Shown piece by piece: positions 20,143-32,007 of a stretch of 64,000 nucleotides of DNA. The DNA comes from Leucaena leucocephala (lineage: Eukaryota; Streptophyta; Magnoliopsida; Fabales; Fabaceae). The stretch spans positions 14,220,001 through 14,284,000 of the forward strand of contig CM073532.1 in NCBI GenBank assembly GCA_037074615.1, given 5' to 3'. Every line of letters begins with the position of its first letter. Position 1 is the stretch's first letter. The notes under the pieces are model-generated. The model did not search any database and was not told the DNA's origin. It worked only from the letters and a program-made list of their open reading frames with translations. The position numbers and the translations under genes are program-made.

Positions 20143-22340
20143 AATTTCTTGGTCATGTCATATCCCGAGAAGGGGTAGCTGTGGATCCTAGCAAAGTTGA
20201 AGCAGTTTTGAGTTGGGAGCAGCCGAGGACAGTGACAGAGATAAGAAGTTTTCTTGGCTTAGTAGGGTACTATAGAAGATTTATTCAAGACTTTTCTCGA
20301 ATTGCCTTGCCACTTACCAAGCTTACCAAAAAGAATCAGCAGTTTAAGTGGGATGAGAAGTGCGAGGTTAGCTTCCAAGAGTTGAAGCAGAGATTAACCA
20401 CTACTCCCGTGCTGATTATTCCAGACCTAACTCATACTTATGTAGTCTACACTGATTCTAATAAGTAGGGGTTGGGATGTGTGCTGATACAGCAAGGTAG
20501 AGTAGTAGCCTACGCCTCTCGGCAGTTAAAGCCACATGAAGAGAATTATCCCACTCATGATTTGGAGCTTGCGGCGGTGGTTTATGCTCTGAAGATATGG
20601 AGACATTATTTATATGGAGCAACTATAGAGTTGTACTGTGACCACAAAAGCCTGAAGTATCTACAGGATCAGAAAGAGCTTAATATGAGGCAACGACGAT
20701 GGATGGAATTGTTAAAGGATTATGACTTCCAAATTAAATACCATCCAGGAAAAGCCAATGTCGTGGCTGATGCTCTGAGTAGAAAAGTAGTGCAGGTGGC
20801 ACATATGATGATCAAAGAGTTGGAATTGATAGAGGATGTGCGACATTGGAGCCCTTTGTATCAAATGCAAATGACAGAGAATCCTTACGGAGGAGTTCAT
20901 TTTGAAGCTTGTATAAAAGATGAGATAAAAGAGGCTCAAAAGCAGGATAAGCTCGTAGCAATATTCAAAGATAAGCTAGAGAGGGGGAAGACTAGGAATT
21001 TTTAGATTTCCCCAGATGGATTGTTACAGTTAAGGGGAAGGCCCTATATCCCTAATGCTATGGGATTAAGAGAAAAGATTCTGGAGGAAGCACATAAAAG
21101 CCGGTATACAGTACATCCAGGTATGACCAAGATGTACCATGATGTTAAAAGGTTGTTTTGGTGGCCTGGATTGAAGAAGGATGTAGTGGCTTATGTATCC
21201 AAGTGCTTGACCTGCTAGAAAGTAAAAATTGAACATCAAAAGCCAGCGGGAACATTGCAACCTCTAGATATCCCTGAGTGGAAATGGGATGGTATTGACA
21301 TGGACTTTATGGAAGGATTACCCATGACTCCAAGTAAACATGATGCAGTATGGGTAGTAATTGATCGATTGACGAAGTCAGCACATTTCCTGGTAATCAA
21401 TAAGAGGGATTCTCTAGAGAAGCTGGCAAAGTTGTATATAAAGGAGATTGTTAGATTGCATGGTATCCCAAGTAGCATTGTGTCCGATAGAGACCCTCGA
21501 TTTACTTCTAATTTCTGGAGGGCTTTACAGGAAGAAATGGGCACTACTCTCAGATTTAGTACAGCCTATCATCCTCAGACGGATGGCCAGTCGAAGAGAA
21601 CAATCCAAACGCTAGAAGATATGTTGAGAGCATATGTTTTGGATTTCAAAGGCAGCTGGGATATCCATTTACCACTCATAGAGTTTGCATATAATAATAG
21701 TTATCAGACTAGCATTCAGATAGCACCTTTTGAAGCTCTATATGGACGTAAATATAGATCCCCCTTATGCTGGCTAGAGTTGAGTGAGAGAAGAATGCTT
21801 GGTCCTGATATAGTGGATCAAACCGCAGAACAGATTACGATGATTAGAAAATGATTACTGACGGCTCAAAGCAGATAGAAAATCTATACAGATGTTAGAA
21901 GGAATCCATTAGAGTTTAAAGAAGGAGAGCATGTATTCCTTAAGTTAACTTCAACGACGGGAGCCGGGCGATTGATCAAAGTAAAGAAATTACATCCAAG
22001 ATACATCGGACCATTCCAAATTCTTTCAAAGATAGGGGCAGTAGCCTATAGGTTGGCTCTTCTTCCAAATCTCAGCCAGATACATTATGTGTTTCATGTT
22101 TCCCAGTTAAAGAAGTATGTTCTAGATCCATCTCATGTGATTGAGCAAGATGAAGTCGCACTACGAGATGATTTGACCTATGAGGTTGGATCGGTGCGAA
22201 TTGCCGATAGAAAGGTCAAGCAGTTGCGGAATAAGCAAATTTCTCTAGTCAAAGTGATCTGGAAAGGCTTAACTGAACATGAATCTACATGGGAAACAGA
22301 AGAAAAGATGAGGGAGAAGTATCCTGAATTGTTTCCATAG
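20143..22340 (+). pseudogene. Gypsy pol: RT end, RNase H, integrase, chromodomain
   Basis: C-terminal ~730 codons of a Ty3/Gypsy polyprotein, Tekay/Del-like chromovirus. It begins in RT (FLGHVISREG). RNase H follows, then integrase with its zinc-binding region (HPGMTKMYH...CLTC) and core (SDRDPRF, YHPQTDGQS). A chromodomain ends it (VKVIWKGL...TWETEEKM...YPELFP). The frame is continuous, with no frameshift, but has stops at 20466, 21003, 21216, 21852 and 21873. Four are TAG where CAG (Gln) is likely; TGA at 21852 may come from CGA. The integrase catalytic Glu of the DGQSERT motif is Lys (codon 21594-21596). The N-terminal Gag, protease and most of RT are missing. Confidence 0.92.
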
Positions 22341-22424
22341 GATATGTATAATGTAAATTTCGAGGACAAAATTTATTTTAAGGGGGAGAGAAATGTAAAA
22401 TCCCTAATTTTCTGTATTGATTTG
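22341..22424 (+). repeat. Gypsy 3' end: polypurine tract and LTR start remnant
   Basis: After the pol stop comes AAATTTCGAGGACAAAATTT, then AAGGGGGAGAG (polypurine tract, about 22380-22390) and an LTR start TGTAAAATCCC at 22394. Only ~31 bp of that LTR remain before a minus-strand LTR begins. Confidence 0.75.
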
Positions 22425-24012
22425 TGAAACATCCTCCCTTAGACTCCTCAGAGTACACTTGCGGAAGCAATATTAGCTCGATTATATCTTAACTTAAGCC
22501 CATAAATTAAAATTTCTACTCTTAAGTTCCTTATTCTGAACCTTTATTTTGAGAACTGATTAATCTCATTATACACATCCAAACAAGGCTTATTACCTAT
22601 CCACGTAATGCCCCGGATGTATACAACTGGGTCACCAAATTTTGTGGCCAAACTCCTTCGTTTACTAGGTCAAACTGAGGCCAGAACCCTGCTACCTCAG
22701 GACGTGCGAATTTCTCTTTTCATTTCTCATTCGCAAATTCAACATGCCAAACAATATTTATTATTGAATAATAAAATGTAATACAACAAGGCATACACAA
22801 AATCCTCATATTTCTGTTACATCTTTTCCTGCCCGAATTTCGGCAGTATAACCGCTAGGCTTCATCTGTACAAAGAACTGAACTGTACCGATTCGGCAAT
22901 TCCCTCATGAGAACTACCATTCTACGTAGTACCCAGGAAAGACTGGATGAACTTGCTAAGTCCACTCACTTCCAGCCTCCTTAGACAGCACCACGTACAC
23001 AGTACTTGTCATATAATGATGTTCAGTCTTAATTCGGGCAGCATAACGGTGTCTCCTAGCATTCTCAAAATTTACTTCAACATAACCTCCCTGTAATGGG
23101 TTATATATGGGGGATTAGATTCGGGGGAATCTTAGTAGTAATAATCATAACAATATATGTAATGCAGAGTGACAGTGCTTGCTTGTGATTGTGTACAGAT
23201 AAGTATGCTGCGTGCTTCCATACTCAATAACATATGATCATAGCATTGCAGTAGAGCTTCAGACGTAACATATAAGACAACAATCCAACCAAACAATAGC
23301 ACAACAAATCACAAAGCCATTACATAAAAGCTAGGATTAGTTACTACCTCAAAAGCTTAGCAGAACTCTACTATCTCTATATTGCTTCCAGCTCCGCCAG
23401 AACTTCCTTTCTTCTTTCTTTCTCCTTCTCTCTCTTCTTTCTCTCTCTTTCTCTTGCCAAAACCGTGGGATGCATGAAATAGGAGGGGGAGGGGGTATTT
23501 ATAGTTTCCCTCAATGGCATTCCTGTAATTTTGAAGCCATCTGAACATGTGGTCCTGGTTTTTCGTGGAATTTCCTATTTTCTTTTATTCCTTTTTACTG
23601 CATCACCTAGGACACCTCACCGGGACACCTCAGCGGACACCTCAGCAGCACATTTCTCACATGTCTAAAACCCGAGACACCTCATCAGCTGACTCAGCCT
23701 GTTGACTCACCGGCTCAGAGTCTTGCACCGTAATACGTGTCCTTAGCTTTATCTGCTTCCTCTAAGATTGCGCCATGTGGCATCTGGAAGGGACCTTTCA
23801 CGCCTTCCAATGCTATCCAGATAAGTCCAGGACTTAATCTGATCACCTCCTCAATTATCGTGCCAACCGGGTAACTTTACTTTACTGAAATGTCATTAAA
23901 TCATTATTTTAATGCCACTTTTCCTCACATAACTACTGGGCCACGTTTTTGGGCCCTAGGAATATCATCTTGGGTCTCTGATCCAGCCCAAGTACTCCGA
24001 TGGCACGATTCC
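22425..24012 (-). repeat. A-type Gypsy LTR 3' part (minus)
   Basis: Begins TGAAACATCC and covers the downstream ~1.6 kb of an A-type LTR, with the stem module (22923-22997), the hairpin near 23115, and a TATA box. The outer U3 is missing; it stops at GGCACGATTCC. The stem module here shows paired changes (see findings). Confidence 0.8.
23492..23504 (-). promoter_or_regulatory. LTR TATA box
   Basis: CTATAAATACCCC on the minus strand; GA-rich tract downstream on that strand (about 23400-23460). Confidence 0.55.
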
Positions 24013-26851
24013 TGTCACATCCTTATTTTCATACATCTTAAGTACCATTCAGTAGCACTTAGAACCACTTTCAGGGTTATTGAAGTCTAAACTCTTAATC
24101 TGGAATTTTATTCATATCGGGTACTGTTCACTGTGGCAAATTCCAGATGAGTGACCTGACTTTGAAAATTCATAACTAATTCTAGAAAAATCGAAATGAA
24201 GTGGTTCAAATTGATAAATGAAGATAACTCAAGTATATTTCAGGGAAAAATCATTGGTTGACCAATCCTTGACAAATTCAACGTTGGTCAACGTTTCAAT
24301 CTTACTGTTCATCCAATGACTTTCTCCTGAATCCAGCATTCTGGTCCCAACTTTAACAATTTATATCTTTTCGTATATACATCCAAATGAGGCACTCTAT
24401 ATATCAAATTAAATATTAGGATGTATACTATTTACCATTAAAATATCATACATTTATTCAACTATTCTCTATTTTTAAAGATTTATCAAACATCCATAAG
24501 TCTCCACGGGTTACTGTTCACAAGGCCATTTCTCAGCAACCAACTTTACATATTAGTGCATACATACATCACATATCAGTCAAACATGCCAGATAACAAA
24601 TATTATTAAATAATCTAATGTTATACATCAGTGCATGTTTAACATTCTCATATTTTTGTTACACTTTCTGTTGTCTAAAATCAGACAGCATAACTGCTAC
24701 ATTCCGTATGTAGAAAGTAACCGATCTTGTACCGATTCGGTAATTCCCGTAGGAGCTACCATTCTACGTAAGTACCCAGGAAAGACTGGATGAACCTGCT
24801 AGGTCCACTCACTTCCAGCCTCCTTAGACAGCACCTACGTACACAGTACGTATCAGTTCCTTTCTTTGTTCCTTCTTCGTTGCCGGAATTTCGGCAGCCT
24901 AACGGCGTCTCTTAAGATTTCCAAATTTTATTTTGACAGAACCTCCCCTGTAATGTTATATTTGGGAATGAGATTCAAAAGAATCCCAGTAGTAATAATC
25001 ATAACAATATATGTAATGCAGAGTGACGGTGCTTGCTTGTGATTGTGTACAGATAAGTATGCTGCATGCTTCCATATTCAGTAACATATGATCATAGCAT
25101 TGGAATAGAGCTTCAAGCATAACATATAAGACAACAATCCAACCAAACAAAAGCACAACAAATCACAAAGACATTACATAAGAGTTAGGATTAGTTGCTA
25201 CCTCAAAAGTAGAGCTTCAGAACTTGTCTACTACTTCCAACTTCACCAGAACTTCCTTACTTCTTTCTTTCTCTCACTTTCTCTCTCAAGAACTTCTTTC
25301 TTCCTCTCTTTCTTGCTTGTGCCGAAATGAGGGGCTAGGGGGGTATTTATAGTGTTGAGCAATGGCAATCTTATAATTTTGAAGACTTATGATCCTGTGG
25401 TCCTTATTTTTCCTGAATTTCCTATTTTTCTTTATTCCTTTTACTGCATCATGCATGACATCACTCAATGCCAACTCATGGGGCACCTCACCTCCCACAT
25501 TCTTCACATGGATAAATTGAGAGGGAGCTAGAGCCTTCTGGAAGGTTTTCGGTCCAATCCGGTACCGGCCCGGTCCATCTCCTCGAAAAACGTGCCGTTT
25601 TCTTAATCTAATTTTTCTGAAAACCCTTTTTATGTCTACTGACCTCACATTTAGTATCTAGACCCTTTATATCATTAACTTTTTAATACTGGGTCCAGAC
25701 TCAGTTACAGATCTCCTACGAAATGACCAAAATGCCCTTGGTGCCCTATCTTGTCCTATTTTAACCCTAAGGGCAAAATCGTCATTTCACACCTTTTTGA
25801 ACCTGGTCAAAGCATATACTGGCTCTAGTCAACCTTATTTAGATATGTCTTAGCCTCTAGGCCTGTCCAGAATGACCAGAATGCCCTCCATTCATCTGCT
25901 GCCCTTTTTGTACAACACAGGGGCATTTTCGTAATTTCGCACTTTCCCGGGGTTCTGCTGGACACTGGCCCACCTATCAGTCCAAGAGTCTTATTGGGCC
26001 TATAATGGCACCATTTTTGGGCTTCCTGGGTCCATTACCTGTATGGAACACATTACGAGGAATCTTCCTCTGCTCCAGTTCACCGAATATTTTAATTATT
26101 ATTTACCGATTATACACCTTTCCGGACACCGGCTCCTTTTCCCAGATACAGTGTCCTACTGTGTTTAGGCATCCCTGTGGGTTATAATAGTCATCTGACT
26201 GAAGTCATCCGATCGCATTCAGCCCCTTTAAAAATACCGATAAATCTCCTACCCGGATCCCCGAAGGCCTCATACCCCGTCTGGATTTTCTAATTTGCGG
26301 ATAACTTTTCCTACAGACCTCCTATCGGTATTCTGTCAGTTTCCCGACATCCGCCCCATAAGGGTGCATCATCCTGTAATTTCTTACTTATATATGAAAT
26401 CTAGGGTATCAGGTATAAATTTTTATAACTTTCAGACGATCAGTCCATTTTCGGCTATCTGGAGTCTTCAAAAATTCCGGTATTAGGCTGGATTACCTAG
26501 CGTCACTTGCCCTATCTTCTGGTAAAATCTGGGACTGAAATGCCACCGGTCAGTCCAAACCAGTTTAGGCCTAATTTTCTTTAATTATACTTTAGCCCCA
26601 GGGAACTTTTTCTTCTTTGCACTTAAGTCCCTTTATTTGGCTAAAATTACACTTTAAGACCCCACATTTTTGTCTACCTTTCTTTCCTAACCTTAAACTT
26701 TCCATATTTGTATTTAAGTCCTTTCATTTCTTTTCTTTTGCAATTTAATCATTTTCTTTACATAAAGGACCACATCTTTTTCCTGAAACAGAACTCATAT
26801 ATTCCATTTAATCTGTACATGGAAATCAGTACAGAAATTAAGGATATTACA
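24013..26851 (-). repeat. C-type Gypsy LTR (minus), 3' LTR of the minus pol fragment
   Basis: 2839 bp. On the minus strand it starts TGTAATATCC (26851) right after a polypurine tract and ends GGATGTGACA (24013). This makes it the 3' LTR of the element whose pol remnant is 26909-27929. It holds the stem module (24765-24841), a GGGATTC-TTTT-GAATCTC hairpin variant near 24970, and a TATA box. The ORF at 25286-25648 (minus) lies across the promoter region and has no domain. Confidence 0.85.
25340..25352 (-). promoter_or_regulatory. LTR TATA box
   Basis: CTATAAATACCCC on the minus strand in the C-type LTR. Confidence 0.55.
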
Positions 26852-26908
26852 TTTCTCTCCATCTTAAAATAAATTTCGTCCCCGAAATTTACATTACATC
26901 TATCATAT
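26852..26908 (-). promoter_or_regulatory. Gypsy polypurine tract block
   Basis: On the minus strand: AAATTTCGGGGACGAAATTT (an inverted repeat), then AAGATGGAGAGAAA, then the LTR start. It corresponds to 50475-50513 in the LARD and 22353-22393 in the plus pol copy. Confidence 0.75.
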
Positions 26909-27929
26909 ACAAACAATTCAGGGTACTTCTCTCTCATCTTTTCTTCTGTTTCCCATGTAGCCTCTTGTTCAATCAAGCTTTTCCAGATCACTTTAACTAA
27001 AGGAATCTGCTTATTCCGCAACTGCTTGACTTTTCTATCAGCAATTCACACCGGTCCAACCTCATAGGTCAAGTCATCTCGCAGTGCGACCTCATCTTGC
27101 TCAATCACATGAGATGGATCTGGAACATACTTTTTTAATTGGGAAACATGGAACACATCATGTATCTGGCTGAGATTCGGAGGAAGAGCCAACTTGTAGG
27201 CTACTGCCCCTATCTTTGAGAGAATCTGAAATGGCCCGATGTATCTGGGATGCAACTTCTTCACTTTAATCGATCGTCTGGCTCCTGTGGTTGGAGTTAA
27301 CTTAAGGAATACATGTTCTCCTTCTTCAAACTCCAACGGCTTCCTTCTGACATCTGCATAGCTTTTCTGTCTGCTTTGAGACGTTAACAATTATTTTCTA
27401 ATTATCGCAACTTGTTCTGCAGTTTGATCCACTATATCCGGACCAAGCATTCTTCTCTCACTCAACTCCAGCCAGCATAAGGGGGATCTATATTTACGTC
27501 CATAAAGTGCTTCAAAAGGGGCCATCTGAATACTGGCCTGATAACTATTGTTATAAGCAAACTCTATAAGGGGTAAATGGATATCCCAGCTGCCTTTGAA
27601 ATCTAAGACACATGCTCTCAGCATATCCTCTAACGTTTGTATTGTTCTTTCAGATTGACCATCTGTCTAAGGATGATAAGCTATACTAAATCTGAGAGTA
27701 GTGCCCATTTCTTCCTGTAAAGTCCTCGAGAAATTTGAAGTAAATCGAGGGTCTCTATCAGACACAATGCTGCTTGGGATACCATGAAGTCTAACTATCT
27801 CCTTTATATACAGCCTTGCCAGCTTTTCAAGAGAATCTCTCTTATTAATTGCCAGGAAATGTGCTGACTTTGTCAGTCGATCAATTACTACCCACACTGC
27901 ATCATGTCTACTTGGAGTCAGGGGTAGTC
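26909..27929 (-). pseudogene. Gypsy pol fragment (minus): integrase core and chromodomain
   Basis: Close relative of the 20143-22340 copy, truncated on its upstream side at 27929, where a plus LTR begins. It retains the integrase core (SDRDPRF, intact DGQSERT) and the chromodomain (VKVIWKSL...TWETEEKM). The frame is continuous with three stops: TAG at 27667-27669 (Gln CAG in the other copy), TAA at 27391-27393, and TGA at 27046-27048 (CGA in the other copy). The natural stop after YPELF is lost, so the frame runs into the LTR. RT, RNase H and the integrase N-terminus are missing. Confidence 0.9.
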
Positions 27930-30900
27930 TGTAACACCCCAATTTTCAGGCCAAAGACTTAGTAAGTAGCCTAAAATAGATAATCCCTTTGAGCAGAAGT
28001 CCTAAAAACATATAGAGGGTTTTTAGGGACTAAACTGCAAATAAGTGAAAGTCCAGGGACTTATGTGTAAATAGTGAAAGTCCCTAGGGATATGATGTCC
28101 ATTTATGCAAAGAAAGGGATTAAATTGCAAAAGAAAGGAAATGAAGGGACTTAAGTGCAAATATGAAAAGTATAAGGTGAAAAAGGAAAAGTAGACAAAA
28201 AGGTGGGGTCCTTAAGTGTAATTTTAGCCAAATAAAAAGGGACTTAAATGAAAAGAAGAAAAGTTCCTTGGGGCTAAAGTGTAATTAAAGAAAGTCAGGC
28301 CAGAAGTGGTTTGGACTGCCCGAAAGCATTTCAGTCCCAGATTTCACCGGTAGAGAGAGCAAGTGACGTTCGATAATCTGGCTTAATACAGGAATTTTTC
28401 AAGACTCCAGATAGCCAGAATTGATCTGATAATGAAAAAGTTATAAAAATTCCTACCGGATATCCTAGATTTTAGATCTAGGTGAGAAAATACAGGATGA
28501 TGCATCCTTATGGGGCGCATGTCAAGAAACTGACAGAATACCGATAGGAGGCCTGTAGAAAAAGTTATTCGCAAATTAGAAAATCGAGACGGGAGTGTGA
28601 GGCCTCCGGGTATCCGATAGGGAGATTTATCGGTATTTGAAAAGGGACTGAATGAGTTCGGATGACCTCAGTCAGATGACTGATATGACTCACAGGGATG
28701 CCTGAACACCGCAGGCCAGTGTATCGGACAGAAGGAGCCGGTGTCCGGATATGCGTATAAACGGTGAATAATAGTTAAAATATTCAAGGAACATGGCCAG
28801 GGGAAGATTCCTCGTAATGCGTGCCATGAAGGTAATGGACCCTGAAAGGCCCAATAATGGCGCCATCAAAGGCCCAATAAGACACTTGGACTGATAGGTG
28901 GGCCAGTATCCGGCAGAACCCGGAAAAGTGCGAAATTACAAAAATGCCCCTGTGTTGTACTAAAGGGGTAGTAGATGTATGAGGGCATTTTGGTCATTCT
29001 GGATAGGCCCAGGAGCCAAGGCACATACAAATAAAGTTACTCAGAGTCAGTATATGCCCTGACAGGGTATAGAAGGGTGTAAAATGATGATTTTACCCTT
29101 AGGGTTAAAATAGTGCAGGAAAGGGCACCCAAGGGTATTTTGGTAATTTGCCAAGGGATGTTTCTTGGGAATCGAGCCATCACAGTACTTGGGCTTGATC
29201 AGGATCCAAGATAACATTCTCAGAGCCCAAAAACGTAGCCCATGAAGTATGTGGGAAAAAGTGGCATTAAAATACTATTTTAATACTGTTTCAATAAAGT
29301 AAAGTTACTAGGTCGGCACGATAACCGAGGAGGTGACCAGATAAAGTCCTGGACTTATCTGGATAGCATTGGGAGGTGTGAAAGGTCCCTTCCAGATGTC
29401 ACATGGCGTCATCTTAGAGGGAGAAGAAAAGTTAAGGACATGTGGCATAATCTTAGTCGGTGAGTCCAGTTTGTGGGAAATCGGACTGGACCGGTACTAG
29501 ATTGGACTGGATTTACTGAGTCAGCTGATGAGGTGTCCAAGAAGCTTGCAATTTCTCCATGTGAGAAATGTGCATGATGAGGTGTCCCATGAGGTGGCTT
29601 TGAGATGATGTCATGCATGATGCAGTAAAAGGAATAAAGAAAAATAGGAAATTCCGGAAAAACTAGGACCACAGGATCAGATGGCTTCAAAATTACGGAA
29701 ATGCCATTGACCAAAACTATAAATACCCCCCATTCATTCATATGCCACGGCCAAGGAGCCTTTAAGAGAGAGGGGAAGTGCTAGAGAGAGAAAGTGAGAG
29801 GAAGAAAGAAAGAAAGGAAGTTCTGGCGGAGCTGGAAGCAGTATAGAGATAGTAGAGTTCTGCTAAGCTCTTGAGGTAGTAACTAATCCTAGCTTTTATG
29901 TAATGGCTTTGTGATTTGTTGTGCTATTGTTTGGTTGGATTGTTGTCTTATATGTTATGTCTGAAGCTCTACTGCAATGCTATGATCATATGTTATTGAG
30001 TATGGAAGCACGCAGCATACTTATCTGTACACAATCACTAGCAAGCACTGTCACTCTGCATTACATATATTGTTATGATTGTTGCTACTGAGATTCCCCC
30101 GAATCTCATCCCAATAAGTAACCCATTACAGGGGAGGTTATGTCGAAGTGAATTTTGGGAATTTTAAGAGACGCCGTTATGCTGCCGAAATTATGACAAG
30201 ATAAGGAGAGCAGCTGATACGTACTGTGTACGTAGGTACTGTCTAAGGAGGCTGAAAGTGAGTGGACCTAGCCGGTTCATCCAGTCTTTCCTGGGTACTT
30301 ACGTAGAATGGTAGTTCTCACGAGAATTACCGAATCGGTACAAGATCAGTTACTTTCTGAAGATGAAGCGTAGCGGTTATGCTGCCGGATTTCAGGCAGG
30401 AAATGATGTAATAGAAATATGAGGATTTCATACATGCCCTGATCTATAATGACTTATTATTTAATAAAGATATTGTTTGGCCTGTTTGACTGATATATGA
30501 TGGATGTATGCATATGTATGCAAAGTTGATTGCTGGAGATTACCACTGTGAACAGTAAAACGTGGTGAAAAGGTTAGGTTTGATAAATGATTAAAAATAG
30601 TAAATGGATGAATAAATGTATGAACGTTTTATGGTAAATAGTAGACATACCAAGATTTAATTTGATATATAAAACGTCTCATTTGGATTTCTACACATGA
30701 AGATATAAATTATCAAAGTTGGGACCAGAATGCTGGATTCAGGAGAAAAATGTTGGATGAACAGTAAAGTTGTGATGTTGACTTGGTCAATGAATGGTCA
30801 ACAAGTTATTTTTCCCTGAAATATAATTGAGTTAGATTCAAGTATCAATTGGAACCACTTCATTTCAATTTTTTTAGAATTAGTTATGATTTTTCGAAGT

Positions 30901-31045
30901 CAGGTCACTCATCTGGAATTTTCATAGTGAACAGTACTCGATAAGAGTAAAACTCCAGATTGAGAAATGGGACTTCAATGACCGTGAAAGTGGTTCTAAA
31001 TGCTACCAAATGGTCCCTAAGACGTACTAAAGTAAGGATGTTTTA
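27930..31045 (+). repeat. C-type Gypsy 5' LTR
   Basis: 3116 bp, starting TGTAACACCCC. It ends GGATGTTTTA, so the canonical terminal CA has become TA. A primer site follows. It carries a TATA box, a GA-rich tract, hairpin GAGATTCCCCCGAATCTC near 30092, the stem module (30229-30305) and the CTGCC/GGCAG hairpin near 30380. It interrupts the minus-strand pol fragment on its left. Confidence 0.88.
29717..29729 (+). promoter_or_regulatory. LTR TATA box
   Basis: CTATAAATACCCC followed by the GA-rich tract at 29765-29820. Confidence 0.6.
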
Positions 31046-31048
31046 TTT

Positions 31049-31060
31049 TGGTATCAGAGC
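31049..31060 (+). promoter_or_regulatory. Primer binding site, initiator tRNA-Met
   Basis: TGGTATCAGAGC a few bases after the LTR end; same site as in the LARD at 42406-42417. Confidence 0.88.
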
Positions 31061-31605
31061 AAAGGATTCTGGCTTAGGAAATGCTCTGAACATATAATTT
31101 ATGGTGTTAGTACAGAATAAGGTTAGCACAGAACAAAGGGTTCTGGCTCAGAGCATAAGGTTCTGGCACAGAACAGAAGGTTTTGGCTTAGTGATGCTCT
31201 GGTTTAGTTAGTTTGATTCCTTAAATAAATGAGAAGTTTGAGTGGTCCTTTCCCTAGAGTATGATATAGGGATGGTGTTCACTGCTTGGAAAGATTTAGA
31301 CAGAAGACAGTGACACCCAGATGAATGAGGCTGTACCCCGAGCTTTATAGTCTTACGAAGGATATGATTATGATGGGCTAATCTTAGTCAGCCGATATAG
31401 TCGAGGTCTCGTGTTTATTAACACAATATGGATGGACTAAGCAGAATAATGTTTAAGAAGCAGTTTCCTCTATGGATAGAGACAGAAGCTGATCAGTTCA
31501 CCACTAAGGAAGCTGCAAGAGTAGCTCGAGGTATCGTGTTGTGACCAGATACTATAGTGAGGATGCTAGATATCCAAGTTACAACAAGTTAAGTCATAAG
31601 TCACG
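31061..31605 (+). other. Gypsy leader before gag
   Basis: No ORF. It is closely similar to the LARD interior at 42418-42930, including the runs around GGTTCTGGC and GAGTATGATATAGGGATGG. Leaders of the gag-bearing and non-coding elements are thus related. Confidence 0.7.
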
Positions 31606-32007
31606 ATGAGATGCGGGCAACCCAGGTTCGCCAAGACTGAGAAGGAGGTAGTACCAGAAAATGATATAGAACCTGAACCTCAGCCAGATCATGAGCAGAC
31701 TGGAATGAATAGACATCAGGGGTCTATAGGAAATAACAATAACCAGGGAAGTCTGCAAACATGGATGGAACGATTCCATAAGTTTAATCCGCCCATGTTT
31801 GAAAGGACTTTTGACACTCAAGTAGCTGAGGATTGGGTTAGCCAGTTAGAGAAAATCTTTAAGATTTTAGAATGTCCCACTGAAAGAAAGGCCCAGCTGG
31901 CAGTTTACAAGCTAGAAAAAGATGAGGATAGGTGGTGAAAGAATACAGAAGTGATTCTGCACTCAAGAAATATTCCACTTACATGGGAAACATTTCTTGA
32001 GCAGTTT
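31606..32007 (+). pseudogene. Gypsy gag, N-terminal part
   Basis: The frame MRCGQPRF... contains the retrotransposon gag domain start (WMERFHKFNPPMFERTFD...AEDWVSQLEKIFKIL...RKAQLAVYKL). It stops at TGA 31936-31938, where TGG (Trp) is likely. The same frame then continues (WETFLEQF) to 32007, where a solo LTR is inserted. It resumes at 34497. As in other chromoviruses this would form the capsid; here it is dead. Confidence 0.8.

Noticed and set aside
25286..25648. 120-codon minus-strand frame
   Set aside because: It crosses the LTR TATA and GA-rich region and shows no domain; a chance frame.
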